64,000 bases of DNA from Spirochaetota bacterium (GTDB lineage Bacteria; Spirochaetota; Spirochaetia; Treponematales; Treponemataceae), in NCBI GenBank assembly GCA_023438065.1, contig JAEXRH010000016.1, positions 62,001 to 126,000 of the forward strand. The letters are read 5' to 3'. Numbering within the stretch: position 1 is the stretch's first letter; each line of letters begins with the position of its first letter. Shown here one piece after another: positions 27,187-35,633 of the stretch. Made by a program: the position numbers and the translations under genes. A model generated the notes under the pieces. The model was not told the origin of the DNA, did not search any database, and worked only from the letters and a program-made list of their open reading frames with translations.

Positions 27187-27303
27187 GGTTCTCCCTACGA
27201 AGATACGGAGGAATCGAATCGGCGGTCAAGCGTGGCCGACGATTGAACGCCTCCGGTCATGTCGCGTCCTGAGCGCGCGGTGAACCGGCAAACAAGCGCG
27301 CCG

Positions 27304-27333
27304 TTGACCCCGCCGGCGATTTTCCCGTATCAT
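27304..27333 (+). promoter_or_regulatory. Promoter of the DUF1015 gene, leaderless type
   Basis: TTGACC, 18 nt, TATCAT, then 7 nt to the ATG at 27341. The -10 box overlaps an earlier in-frame ATG at 27332, ruling that start out. This is the best-scoring of the leaderless promoters apart from that of the arsR-type gene. Confidence 0.6.
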
Positions 27334-27340
27334 GCACACC

Positions 27341-28681
27341 ATGAATTATACCGAAACATTCGAGAAATATGGCCTTTCCGTGCCGGATATCCTTCTTCCC
27401 GCGGAAAAAGGTGACCTTTCGCGCTGGGCGGTCATCGCCTGCGACCAGTATACCCAGGACCGCTCCTACTGGAAGCGCGTCGCCGACCGCGTCGGGTCCG
27501 AACCCTCGACCCTCAAGGTCATTCTTCCCGAAGTCTACCTCGAGGACTCGGGCCGCGCCGAACGCCTCGAGGCGATCAGGAAGACGATGGGCGACTATAT
27601 CGGCGCAAACGCCGGGAAAGGCATATTCGCCGACGCCGTGCGGGGCTTCGTCTATATCGAGCGGAAAACCGCCTACGGCAGGACCCGCAAGGGCCTCGTC
27701 GCGGCGATCGACCTCGACGCCTACGAATGGAAACCCGACTCGAAGGCCCTCATCAGGGCGACCGAGGCGACGATCGTCGACCGTATCCCGCCGCGCATGG
27801 AGATCAGGCGCGGGGCCCCGCTCGAGAGCCCGCACATCATGCTGCTCGTGAACGATCCCGGAAAAACCCTCGTCGAGGGAACGGGATCCCGCGTTCGCGC
27901 GGGGAAAGCGCTCTACGAAACCGCGCTCGAGCCCGAGTCGGGCTCCGTGTCCGGCTGGGAAGTTTCCGCCCCCGCCGACCTCGAGTACGCCGCGCGCGCC
28001 GTCGCCGATCTCGCGAAGGCGAACACGAGCCCCGACGGATCTTCCTTCCTTTTCGCCGTCGGCGACGGGAACCATTCCCTCGCGACCGCCAAGGCCGTTT
28101 GGGACGAGTTCCGCGCCGCGCATGAAGCCGACGCGAAGGCGGGAAAGATCGACCTTTCGCGCCATCCCGCGCGCCATGCCCTCGTCGAGATCGTCAACCT
28201 TTACGACGACGGACTCACCTTCGAGCCGATCCACCGCGTCCTTTTCGGGACCGATCCCGAAACGGTAGCATCCTTCCTCGCCGCGAAACTCGGCGGGACG
28301 ATCGCTCCCGCGCCCTCCGAGGCGGCCCTCGAAAAGGCCGTGTGCGAGCGGAATGAAACCCGCTTCGGCTTCGTCGGATCGGGGAGCCTTTCGATACTCG
28401 ATTCCCCGGATCCCGCCCTCGCGGTCAGCCGGCTGCAGCCCGCCCTCGACGAGTTCCTCGCGGAAAATCCCGCGGTCAAGATCGACTATATCCACGGAAC
28501 CGAAGAGGTCTGGCGCCTCGGGAAGGAACAGGGAGCCGTTTCCCTCCTCCTTCCCCCCGTCGAGAAGGACAGTTTCTTCGCGACGATCGCCCGGGGCGGC
28601 CCGTTACCGCGAAAAAGCTTCTCGATGGGAGAGGCGAGCGAAAAACGGTTCTATCTCGAGTGCCGGAAGCTCTTTTCCTGA
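27341..28681 (+). CDS. DUF1015 family protein
   Basis: The protein has 446 aa and matches the DUF1015 family: N-terminal DLSRWAVIACDQYTQDRSYW and the highly conserved VGDGNHSLATAKA motif (about residue 243) are visible. The family is widespread and often lies near amino-acid metabolism genes, but its reaction is unestablished. The GDGNH segment suggests a metal or nucleotide site. The start is placed at 27341 from the leaderless promoter; 27332 is the alternative. It is followed by a GC-rich hairpin at 28708-28729. Confidence 0.85.
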   Translation: MNYTETFEKYGLSVPDILLPAEKGDLSRWAVIACDQYTQDRSYWKRVADRVGSEPSTLKVILPEVYLEDSGRAERLEAIRKTMGDYIGANAGKGIFADAVRGFVYIERKTAYGRTRKGLVAAIDLDAYEWKPDSKALIRATEATIVDRIPPRMEIRRGAPLESPHIMLLVNDPGKTLVEGTGSRVRAGKALYETALEPESGSVSGWEVSAPADLEYAARAVADLAKANTSPDGSSFLFAVGDGNHSLATAKAVWDEFRAAHEADAKAGKIDLSRHPARHALVEIVNLYDDGLTFEPIHRVLFGTDPETVASFLAAKLGGTIAPAPSEAALEKAVCERNETRFGFVGSGSLSILDSPDPALAVSRLQPALDEFLAENPAVKIDYIHGTEEVWRLGKEQGAVSLLLPPVEKDSFFATIARGGPLPRKSFSMGEASEKRFYLECRKLFS

Positions 28682-28707
28682 TCGAATTTCCGGTTTTTGT
28701 CCGAAAT

Positions 28708-28729
28708 CCCCCTTGCGGACGCAAGGGGG
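28708..28729 (+). terminator. Hairpin after the DUF1015 gene
   Basis: CCCCCTTGC and GCAAGGGGG form a perfect 9-bp stem with a GGAC loop, 27 nt after the stop. There is no T-tract, so it may be only an RNA-stabilising hairpin. It overlaps the -35 box proposed for the PAS gene. Confidence 0.4.
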
Positions 28730-28741
28730 GTAAGCGATACT
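28713..28741 (+). promoter_or_regulatory. Promoter of the PAS-protein gene, leaderless type
   Basis: TTGCGG, 17 nt, GATACT, then 6 nt to the ATG at 28748. The -35 part lies inside the preceding hairpin, which lowers confidence. Confidence 0.35.
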
Positions 28742-28747
28742 TCTATC

Positions 28748-29548
28748 ATGGACCCGTCGAATACCACTCCGGCAAGCACGTCCGTCGAAGGTACGACTTT
28801 TAAGATTCAACTTTGCGTCAAGCCCATCATTGCCCTTGTTTCGGCCCTCGCGATCGGAATCAGCGTGCTTTGCCTCAATTTCGGGTATTCCATCGTCTTC
28901 CCGCACCTCTACTACATCCCGATCATCATCATGTGCGCAAGCTTTCCCCGTCACGGACTGTGGTTCACGGTTTCGATCGCGGTCGTGTACATGATCATCG
29001 TCATCGCCGTCACGAGGGACGCCTCCCTCGTCGGGCCCGCCGCCTGCCGCTCGGTCTTTTTCGTGATCGTCGGAAGCGTCATGGTCTACCTCACCAAAAA
29101 GCGCGAGGCGGCGGAAACCACCCTCGCGTACCAGCGGAAAAACCTCGCGTCCATCGTCGGCGAGCAAACGGACTGCCTCGAAAAGGAACTCGAGCAGAGC
29201 AGACGGCTCGAAAAGGCGTATCGGGACGCGACCGAGTACTACGACCGGCTCATGAGCCAGTCGAACGCCGCGATCGTGATATGGAATACGGGGCTCTACA
29301 TCACCCGGACGAACGCCGCCTTCGAGCGGCTCGCCGGGAAGCCGAAAACCGAGCTTCTCGGACGTAAAATCTCGGCAATCATGCCCCTCGAGGAAGCCGC
29401 GCTCCGATCCCCGGACAAGCCGGTCATCGTGCCGCACCAGGCGGGATCGGGCCAGACGCGACAGGTTCTCTGGACCTTCTCGGAGATATGCGCGAACGAG
29501 CAGACCGTTCCCTTCGCGATCTTCGCCATCGGGCAGGAGCTTTCCTGA
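28748..29548 (+). CDS. Membrane PAS-domain protein without output domain
   Basis: The protein has 266 aa. Four or so hydrophobic helices lie between about residues 22 and 115, then a coiled-coil (about 120-160, EKELEQSRRLEKAYRDATEY) and a single PAS-like domain (about 165-262, AAIVIWNTGLYITRTNAAF, then ERLAGK). No kinase, GGDEF or HTH follows, so it ends as a sensor module. Start: ATG at 28748, 6 nt after a -10 box; the longer frame from 28697 begins inside the upstream hairpin. It may act with the PilZ protein immediately downstream, but no link is shown. Confidence 0.65.
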   Translation: MDPSNTTPASTSVEGTTFKIQLCVKPIIALVSALAIGISVLCLNFGYSIVFPHLYYIPIIIMCASFPRHGLWFTVSIAVVYMIIVIAVTRDASLVGPAACRSVFFVIVGSVMVYLTKKREAAETTLAYQRKNLASIVGEQTDCLEKELEQSRRLEKAYRDATEYYDRLMSQSNAAIVIWNTGLYITRTNAAFERLAGKPKTELLGRKISAIMPLEEAALRSPDKPVIVPHQAGSGQTRQVLWTFSEICANEQTVPFAIFAIGQELS

Positions 29549-29620
29549 TGCCCGCATCGGGGCGGTTTTTATGCCGGGCGCGACATACCGGTGATATACT
29601 AACGTAAGGAGTACTTCAGG

Positions 29621-30451
29621 ATGAGCGATTACGATCTCGGAAAGAAGGTTTTTTTTCTCTATCCGCCCAGCGTCATCCGGGATGACCTCGTAACCCGCCT
29701 TTTGGACCAGGAATACGAGGTGTATATGCTCAAGTCCCACGAGACCGCCCAACGGCTCTTCGCGCGGTTCCCCGATTCAATCTGTTTCATTAACATCGAC
29801 GCGGGCCTCGCGGAACGCGATTGGGAAGCATGGATCCGCGCGGTGATGGCGAATCCCGAGACGAAGGACGTGGGTATCGGCATCGTCTCCTATAACACCG
29901 ACGAGAAACTCCAGAAAAAATACCTCATGGACATCGGAATCCCGTGCGGCTTCGTCAAGCTCAAGCTCGGCATGGAGGAGAGCACCAAAATACTCCTCGC
30001 CACCCTCAAGGCCGCCGAGGCGAAGGGCCGCAGAAAATTCGTCCGCGCGACATGCGAGCACGACACCCTCTCCTCGCTCAACGTCCGCGAGGGACCGTTC
30101 AACGTGACGGGAAACCTCAACGACATCAGCGTGGTCGGCTTCTCATGCTGGCTCGACCCCGACCCGCAATTCCAGAAAAACATCGTTCTCCACGACATAC
30201 AGCTCCGCCTGCGCGGCACGCTCGTGCGGACCGAGGCGATCGTTTTCGGGAAGCGCGAGGTCGAGGGCGAAAAAACCCTCTACGTGATGCTCTTTACCCA
30301 GCGCATGGAGCCGCTCTCGCGCCAGAAGATCCGCGCGTACATACAGACGGCCCTTCAGTACGAGATCGAGCGAATCGCCGATGAGGCTCCCGCCGTCGAT
30401 CTCGGGTTCAAGGCGGAGGGCGAACGCGTCGGGGAAGCCGACGGGCAATAA
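29621..30451 (+). CDS. PilZ-domain protein with receiver-like N-terminus
   Basis: The protein has 276 aa. Residues 1-125 look like a degenerate response-regulator fold (KKVFFLYPPSVIRDDLVTRL; ICFINIDAG; VGIGIVSYN) without the full set of phosphorylation residues. Residues about 130-255 match PilZ, the cyclic-di-GMP receptor: an RRKFVR basic motif, then NDISVVGF, the (D/N)xSxxG motif. AAGGAG lies 8 nt before the ATG, and a TATACT -10 box lies upstream. It is probably a c-di-GMP effector controlling motility or the envelope. HD-GYP genes at 33161 and 37016 could supply c-di-GMP turnover. Confidence 0.75.
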   Translation: MSDYDLGKKVFFLYPPSVIRDDLVTRLLDQEYEVYMLKSHETAQRLFARFPDSICFINIDAGLAERDWEAWIRAVMANPETKDVGIGIVSYNTDEKLQKKYLMDIGIPCGFVKLKLGMEESTKILLATLKAAEAKGRRKFVRATCEHDTLSSLNVREGPFNVTGNLNDISVVGFSCWLDPDPQFQKNIVLHDIQLRLRGTLVRTEAIVFGKREVEGEKTLYVMLFTQRMEPLSRQKIRAYIQTALQYEIERIADEAPAVDLGFKAEGERVGEADGQ

Positions 30452-30485
30452 CCCCCCGGGACCGTCATCTTCGCCGATACGGAGC

Positions 30486-32453
30486 TCAGGAGCGCGCGGA
30501 AGAACCCGGGCGCTCGGTGACGGATGAGGACGGGGTCCTGGCCTCGATCTCCGCCCGTTCCCGCTCCCGCTCCTCGTCGCGCTTGATCGCGAGCGCGATC
30601 CGTTCCTTCGCGGCAAGCGCGTCGGAAAGCGTAAGGGAGCCTTCCTTGATCAGTCGCCGGACGAACGTAAGATCCTCGCGGAGGCGCTCCGTCTTCGCAC
30701 GACTCGCGTACTTCCGCATCCCGGCGATCTCCTCGGGGCAATCGACGAGCGCGAGCGCGAAATCCCTGTCGTCTACCGAGGCCGCGACCCGCTGGGCGGC
30801 CTTCGGCTCGAGGCCCTTGAGGATACCGAAGGGAACACCGTTTGCCCGCAACCCGGCCATCACCGCCTCCGCGCGGGCGCTATCGACCTTAAGGACGAGC
30901 TCCCGCATGAGGTACTTGAGCCGTTCGGTCGCCCCGATCCTGCCGCCGAGGGCGGCCCGCATGACCGCGCGCAGGGCCTCGTCGTTGAGTTCCGCGCACG
31001 CTTCGGGAGGCATGGCCTCGAGCGACCGGGTCTGCTCGTAAAAACCCCGTTTGAAGGCGTCGGGAAGGAAGGAATCGAATCGCTTCGGGTCGAAGGGTCC
31101 GTAGGGGATGATAGCCTGACGCTCCCGATCCTCCGGACCCTTCACGGTCACCGCGTAAAAGACGAGCCCGGGGAGTCTCTTCGCCCCGAAGTCCGGGATG
31201 AGCACGTTCTGGATCACGAGCCGCGCGTCATGGTCCGACAGGAGGCGGAGAAGCTCGTTTACGCAGAAACGGGGCACCTTCGGGCGCAGTTCCGGGCTCT
31301 CGATGATCGAGGGCAAGGCCTTCGCGAGCATGCGCGCGTTGACGCCGAGAAGCACGGAGGCGCCATCCGCGGCGCCGGGCAGCCGGGAAAGGGGAAGTTT
31401 CCAGGCGAGCGCGAGCGGTACGAGCGAGGCGATCGGCGCGACGACCCGCGCGGGTACCGACAGACTCGAGTCGCGCGCGAGAAAATCGAGATAAAAGAGG
31501 TCGGCCGTACCCGCGAGATCGGACGGCGCGGTCAGGGGAATGCAGGCGAGCTTGCCGGGCTTGAGTCCCGCAAGGGAGAGGTACCGCCTGACGCTTTCGG
31601 TAAACGTTGCCTTCGCGAGCGCGGCGACGTAGCGGCTCGACTCCGCGTCGCCGAGGTTGAGCGGGAGGGCCGATCGCGAAAAGGCGTAGAGGAAGGTAAA
31701 CGACTTTGCGTCCGTGCCGTCGGGCATGAGGCACTCGAACGAGGCCTTGAACCAGACGGGATACTCGGGCGCCCCGGCAAGCCCTTCCCCCGTCGCGCGG
31801 AACCCGAACGCCGACGGGACGGTCGAGAAGATCCGGTCCTCCGCCTTGAACTGTTGCGCGCAATACGCCGACAGCACGGGAAGGTCGCGCGCGCGATCGA
31901 CCCGAAAGGCCTCGACGCCCGTCGAGTCCGATCCCGAACCGGGAATGTCCGCGCCGGCCGGAACGGTCGCCGGCGCGTTGCCGCGCCGCTTTCCGCGCGT
32001 GAGGTTCTCCGCTTCCGCAAGCGCCTTGAGTTTCCCGAGAAGACCGTCGGAGAGCCAAACCAGTGCCTGAACGCGGTCATCCGCGGCTACGAGCGCGAAG
32101 CATGCCATTTCGAGGACAAGCCAGCGAAAGGAGTCGAGGAAAGCGCCGTCGATCCCGGTCTCGACCCATACGTGATTCACGCCGGGCGCGAGCGCGCCAT
32201 CGGCAAGCCAGGCGCGACTCCGGGAGGCAAGCTCGTCTCCCGCGACGCACGCGGCGACGGGCACGCTCGAACCCGAGTACGCCAGGGAGGCTGACGTTCC
32301 CGGGAACGCTTCCTCGAGCGAGGCCGCGCGAACGGTGAATCGCCGGGCCCTTCCGGCGTCATGCGCCGCGAGCGCGTCGGGATCGAAAAGGGAGGCTAAA
32401 AGGATCTCGGGCGTCACGTCGACGACCTGCTTCTTTTTGCGGAACAAGGCCAT
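30486..32453 (-). CDS. Uncharacterised protein with FliG C-terminal-like end
   Basis: The protein has 655 aa, without signal peptide or membrane helix. The last 130 residues look like the C-terminal domain of the flagellar switch protein FliG: DDRDFALALVDCPEEI, then a Ser/Arg-rich turn, ERLREDLTFV, LTLSDALAAKERIALAIKR. This is pattern matching by eye. The first 500 residues (starting MALFRKKKQVVDVTPEILLA) match nothing I know. The tail after the FliG-like part is charged and Ser-rich. The ATG immediately follows the stop of the upstream lipoprotein gene (TGA-ATG), so the two are translationally coupled. No other flagellar gene is in the window. Confidence 0.55.
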   Translation of the reverse strand: MALFRKKKQVVDVTPEILLASLFDPDALAAHDAGRARRFTVRAASLEEAFPGTSASLAYSGSSVPVAACVAGDELASRSRAWLADGALAPGVNHVWVETGIDGAFLDSFRWLVLEMACFALVAADDRVQALVWLSDGLLGKLKALAEAENLTRGKRRGNAPATVPAGADIPGSGSDSTGVEAFRVDRARDLPVLSAYCAQQFKAEDRIFSTVPSAFGFRATGEGLAGAPEYPVWFKASFECLMPDGTDAKSFTFLYAFSRSALPLNLGDAESSRYVAALAKATFTESVRRYLSLAGLKPGKLACIPLTAPSDLAGTADLFYLDFLARDSSLSVPARVVAPIASLVPLALAWKLPLSRLPGAADGASVLLGVNARMLAKALPSIIESPELRPKVPRFCVNELLRLLSDHDARLVIQNVLIPDFGAKRLPGLVFYAVTVKGPEDRERQAIIPYGPFDPKRFDSFLPDAFKRGFYEQTRSLEAMPPEACAELNDEALRAVMRAALGGRIGATERLKYLMRELVLKVDSARAEAVMAGLRANGVPFGILKGLEPKAAQRVAASVDDRDFALALVDCPEEIAGMRKYASRAKTERLREDLTFVRRLIKEGSLTLSDALAAKERIALAIKRDEERERERAEIEARTPSSSVTERPGSSARS

Positions 32454-33074
32454 TCAATACCACCAAAGGACGGCGCCGTTATACTGCCGCATCTCGCTCT
32501 CGAGCTTCTTGACCGTGCCGGTGCCGTAGATCACGATGTTCGGCGCGATCGCGGCGCATTCCTTCGCGATCGCGGTCCAGTCCGCGGGAGGAACGGTGAA
32601 GGTGAATTCCACGAAATCCGCGCCCGCGCCGTTGATGCGTATCCGCGCCGACGCGTCGATCGCCTTGAGCGCCTTGACGATCGACTCGGTGGAGACCTTG
32701 TCCTCCTTTCCCGACGTCTTGAGCGCCTCGACGAGCTCGAACTGATCCATGCTCTTGATCACGGCGACGCGGTCTTTTTTGCCTTCCGAACCGTAGTTCT
32801 TCTCGATCCTGAACGGCATCACGTTGACGTATTCGGCCCTGATCGCGTCGAGTAACGCGGGTCCCGCGGCCTGTTCGACCTCGACGACCACGCCCTTGAG
32901 GGACAGCTTGACGCCGGCGGTTTCCCGGTAAAAATCCGCAAGGCTCACGAAATTGCCGGCGTTATATTTCTCCGCGATGCTGACGAGCGGGTCTTTCGTC
33001 GCGCGCCTGCACGAAACGACCGTAACGAGAAGCGCAACGGCAATGACACAGGAGGTTTTCGTTCCTAATCGCAT
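32454..33074 (-). CDS. DUF4253-like lipoprotein
   Basis: The protein has 206 aa. The lipobox VTVVSC lies at about residues 14-19 after a short basic start (MRLGTKTSC), so it is a lipoprotein after cleavage. The body resembles DUF4253: a central strand-rich part, then STESIVKALKAIDA, INGAGADFVEFTF and a C-terminal NIVIYGTGT with a WWY end. The function of that family is unknown. Start: ATG at 33074, after GAAGAGG; the frame upstream to 33164 is not used. The stop abuts the start of the FliG_C-like gene. Confidence 0.65.
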   Translation of the reverse strand: MRLGTKTSCVIAVALLVTVVSCRRATKDPLVSIAEKYNAGNFVSLADFYRETAGVKLSLKGVVVEVEQAAGPALLDAIRAEYVNVMPFRIEKNYGSEGKKDRVAVIKSMDQFELVEALKTSGKEDKVSTESIVKALKAIDASARIRINGAGADFVEFTFTVPPADWTAIAKECAAIAPNIVIYGTGTVKKLESEMRQYNGAVLWWY

Positions 33075-33160
33075 GACGGCCTCTTCATTACTCGAGTATA
33101 GGGTCGCTCTCGTGCCATTGACAAGGAGAATCGCTCGCGCGCAGGAAAAGCGCGCATCCG

Positions 33161-34234
33161 TCAATCGTGGTTCTTCTCCGCTATCTCGCGGAAGCGCGCG
33201 TGGCAGAACGCGAACACGTCGACGAGGTCGGGATCGTAGAGGGTTCCGCGATCCGCCTTGATCTCGGCGAACGCCGCGTCGAAGGAGAGCGATTCGCGAT
33301 AGGGACGCTTCAGGGTCATCGCGTCGAAAGAGTCAGCGATCGCGATGATCCGCGCGGAAAGCGGTATCGTCACCGCGGCGCGGCCCTCGGGATAGCCCTT
33401 CCCGTCCCAACGCTCATGATGATAGAGAACGATGTCGCGGGCGAAGTCGAGAAAGCCATAGTCGGGAAAGGAAAGGCGTATCATGTCGATCGTCCGCGCG
33501 CCGTCCGAGGTGTGCTTCTTGATGAAATCGAATTCGCGGTCGGTAAGCGGACCGGTTTTCCTGAGAACGTACTCGGGGATATTCACCTTCCCGATGTCAT
33601 GGAGACACGCCATGCCCGCGACGCGCTCGACGAACTCCTTCGTGATCTCGACCCTGAAGCGCGGGGTCTTCGCCGCGGCGAGGCACAGCTCCTCGGCGTA
33701 AAGGCCTATGCGGACGAGGTGAGCCGTGCCCTCGTTGTCCCGGGCAGCTGCGAGGTCGGCGAGCGACTTGACGAGCAGGTCCTGGGCCGACGAGAACGAC
33801 GCACCCCGAGAGCCTGCCTCGCTTTCCGCCTGCGCGCGCGCGGAAAGAAGGTTGAAGATCCGCTGGATTCTCAGGATCAGTTCCTCGCCGTCGTAGGGCT
33901 TCCTGACGTAATCGGTCGCCCCGCGCCTGAACGCTTCCTTAATATCGGCCTGGTTGCTGTCGCCCGAGACGACTATCACCGGTATTCGCGCGTAGTTCGG
34001 GGTATACCTGAGAATATCGAGGAATTCGAGCCCGGTGACCTTCGGCATCTCCATGTCGAGGACGATGATATCCGGCCGCCGCGAGGTAAGGCACGCGACC
34101 GCGTCCTCGTAGGTTTCCGCGGCGGTAACCGTGAACGTGCCCTCGAGCTGGTCGCGGTAAAGGGCAAGCTGGGTCTTGCTGTCGTCGATGCACAGGACGT
34201 GAAGGCCAAAGGTATCGATGTCGTCGAAGGTCAT
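33161..34234 (-). CDS. Response regulator with HD-GYP domain
   Basis: The protein has 357 aa. The receiver domain (about residues 8-125) has DD near the start (LCIDDS), the phosphorylated Asp in IIVLDMEMP and the Lys in VRKPY. The HD-GYP domain (about 160-350) shows CLHDIGK, FIKKHTSDGA and HHERWDGKGYP, the metal-binding and GYP motifs of cyclic-di-GMP phosphodiesterases. The expected activity is c-di-GMP hydrolysis under a two-component kinase that is not encoded nearby. Start: ATG at 34234 after GGAGG, 21 nt inside the longest frame. It is divergent from rtcB. Confidence 0.9.
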   Translation of the reverse strand: MTFDDIDTFGLHVLCIDDSKTQLALYRDQLEGTFTVTAAETYEDAVACLTSRRPDIIVLDMEMPKVTGLEFLDILRYTPNYARIPVIVVSGDSNQADIKEAFRRGATDYVRKPYDGEELILRIQRIFNLLSARAQAESEAGSRGASFSSAQDLLVKSLADLAAARDNEGTAHLVRIGLYAEELCLAAAKTPRFRVEITKEFVERVAGMACLHDIGKVNIPEYVLRKTGPLTDREFDFIKKHTSDGARTIDMIRLSFPDYGFLDFARDIVLYHHERWDGKGYPEGRAAVTIPLSARIIAIADSFDAMTLKRPYRESLSFDAAFAEIKADRGTLYDPDLVDVFAFCHARFREIAEKNHD

Positions 34235-34321
34235 GCGGGCGGTTCCTCCATACAACCAGTATTATCGATCGCGAGCCCGATTGCCAGGAAAGTACTGCTT
34301 CTTCCGGACGCGCGATATCCC

Positions 34322-34350
34322 TTGACAGCGACCTGCCGGCGTAAAACACT
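34322..34350 (+). promoter_or_regulatory. Promoter of the RtcB gene
   Basis: TTGACA, 17 nt, AACACT, about 55 nt before the ATG at 34405. The -35 box is perfect and the -10 box is weak. Confidence 0.45.
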
Positions 34351-34404
34351 TACGGTGACGTCGCAGGGGACATATCGCCCGCGCGGCGAAAGGACGGCTC
34401 CGGA

Positions 34405-35517
34405 ATGAGGATCGTGCGGGGGAAATACGCCGAGGCGAAGGTTTTCGCCGACATTGTCGACGTTCTCGCGCTTGAGCAGATCGCGCGCCTTTGCGACCAG
34501 CCGTTCGCCAAGGGGTCGAAGATACGGGTGATGCCCGACGCGCATCCGGGCGCGGGATGCACGATCGGCACGACGATGACCGTCCGCGACCGCATCGTGC
34601 CCAATCTCGTCGGCGTGGACATCGGGTGCGGCATGGAAACCGTCAGGCTCGCGGAACGGGACGTCGACCTCCGCGCGCTCGACCGCTTTATCAGGCTCGC
34701 CATCCCGTCGGGATTCCGGGTCCGCGAATCCCCGCACGTCTATACCGAGGAGCTCGACCTTCAAGCCTTGCGCGCGCGCGACCGCGTGACGATGGATCGG
34801 GCGCTCCGGAGCGTCGGGACGCTCGGCGGCGGTAATCACTTCATCGAGCTTGACCGCGACGCGGAGGGATCGCTCTATCTCGTCGTCCACTCGGGAAGCA
34901 GGCATCTCGGCCTCGAGATCGCGCACGCGTACCAGGAAGCCGCGGCGGAACGCGTTCGCGCGCGCGGGGAAACCGACATCCCGCGAGACCTCGCCTACGC
35001 CGACGGGCCGCTCTTCGACGATTACGTCCACGACATGCGCATCGCCCAGGAGTTCGCGCGGCTTAACCGGCGCGCCCTGGTCGACGCCATCACGGGCGGC
35101 CTCGCCCTCACGGTCCTGGACCGCTTCACGACCGCGCACAACTACCTCGACACGGAGGCGATGATACTGCGGAAGGGGGCCGTTTCGGCGAAAAAGGGGG
35201 AACGGATTCTCGTGCCGATCAACATGCGGGACGGGAGCCTCGTCTGCGAGGGGAAGGGAAACCGCGACTGGAACTGCTCCGCCCCGCACGGCGCGGGCCG
35301 TCTCTTCTCGCGTAAGGAAGCGATACGCCGCTTTACGCTCGACGAATACCGGCATTCGATGGAGGCCGTTTGGTCAAGTTCGGTCAACCGGGGAACGATA
35401 GACGAATGCCCCATGGCCTACAAACCCGTGAGCGCGATCGAGGACGCGATCGCCGAAACCGCGACGGTGGTCGCGCGCCTCACGCCGGTCTACAACTTCA
35501 AGGCCGCAGGGGACTGA
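34405..35517 (+). CDS. rtcB: RtcB-family RNA ligase, short form
   Basis: The protein has 370 aa. Signature segments are visible in order: PDAHPGAGCTIG, VGVDIGCGM (metal-binding Cys), GGGNHFIE, VHSGSRHLG and, near residue 295, APHGAGR, whose His is the one guanylylated in RtcB. It joins 2',3'-cyclic phosphate or 3'-phosphate ends to 5'-OH RNA using GTP and Mn2+. It is about 100 residues shorter than E. coli RtcB, as in the short bacterial subgroup sometimes paired with the peptide-release factor PrfH; no PrfH gene is adjacent. GAAAGGA lies upstream of the ATG. Confidence 0.9.
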   Translation: MRIVRGKYAEAKVFADIVDVLALEQIARLCDQPFAKGSKIRVMPDAHPGAGCTIGTTMTVRDRIVPNLVGVDIGCGMETVRLAERDVDLRALDRFIRLAIPSGFRVRESPHVYTEELDLQALRARDRVTMDRALRSVGTLGGGNHFIELDRDAEGSLYLVVHSGSRHLGLEIAHAYQEAAAERVRARGETDIPRDLAYADGPLFDDYVHDMRIAQEFARLNRRALVDAITGGLALTVLDRFTTAHNYLDTEAMILRKGAVSAKKGERILVPINMRDGSLVCEGKGNRDWNCSAPHGAGRLFSRKEAIRRFTLDEYRHSMEAVWSSSVNRGTIDECPMAYKPVSAIEDAIAETATVVARLTPVYNFKAAGD

Positions 35518-35568
35518 AAGGGCATTACCGCGAAATACCCGGCAATGCTCCATGCACGGGATATTTTT

Positions 35569-35604
35569 AAAAAAAAGCGCGCCCGGTCAGGGGCGCGCCT
35601 TTTC
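35569..35604. terminator. Bidirectional terminator between rtcB and the outer-membrane protein gene
   Basis: The stem GCGCGCCC/GGGCGCGC (35577-35584 with 35591-35598) is flanked by an A-run on the left and a T-run on the right, so it can stop transcription of both convergent genes. Confidence 0.8.
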
Positions 35605-35633
35605 GCGTCGTCACGATCGCGACGGCAGGCGGT

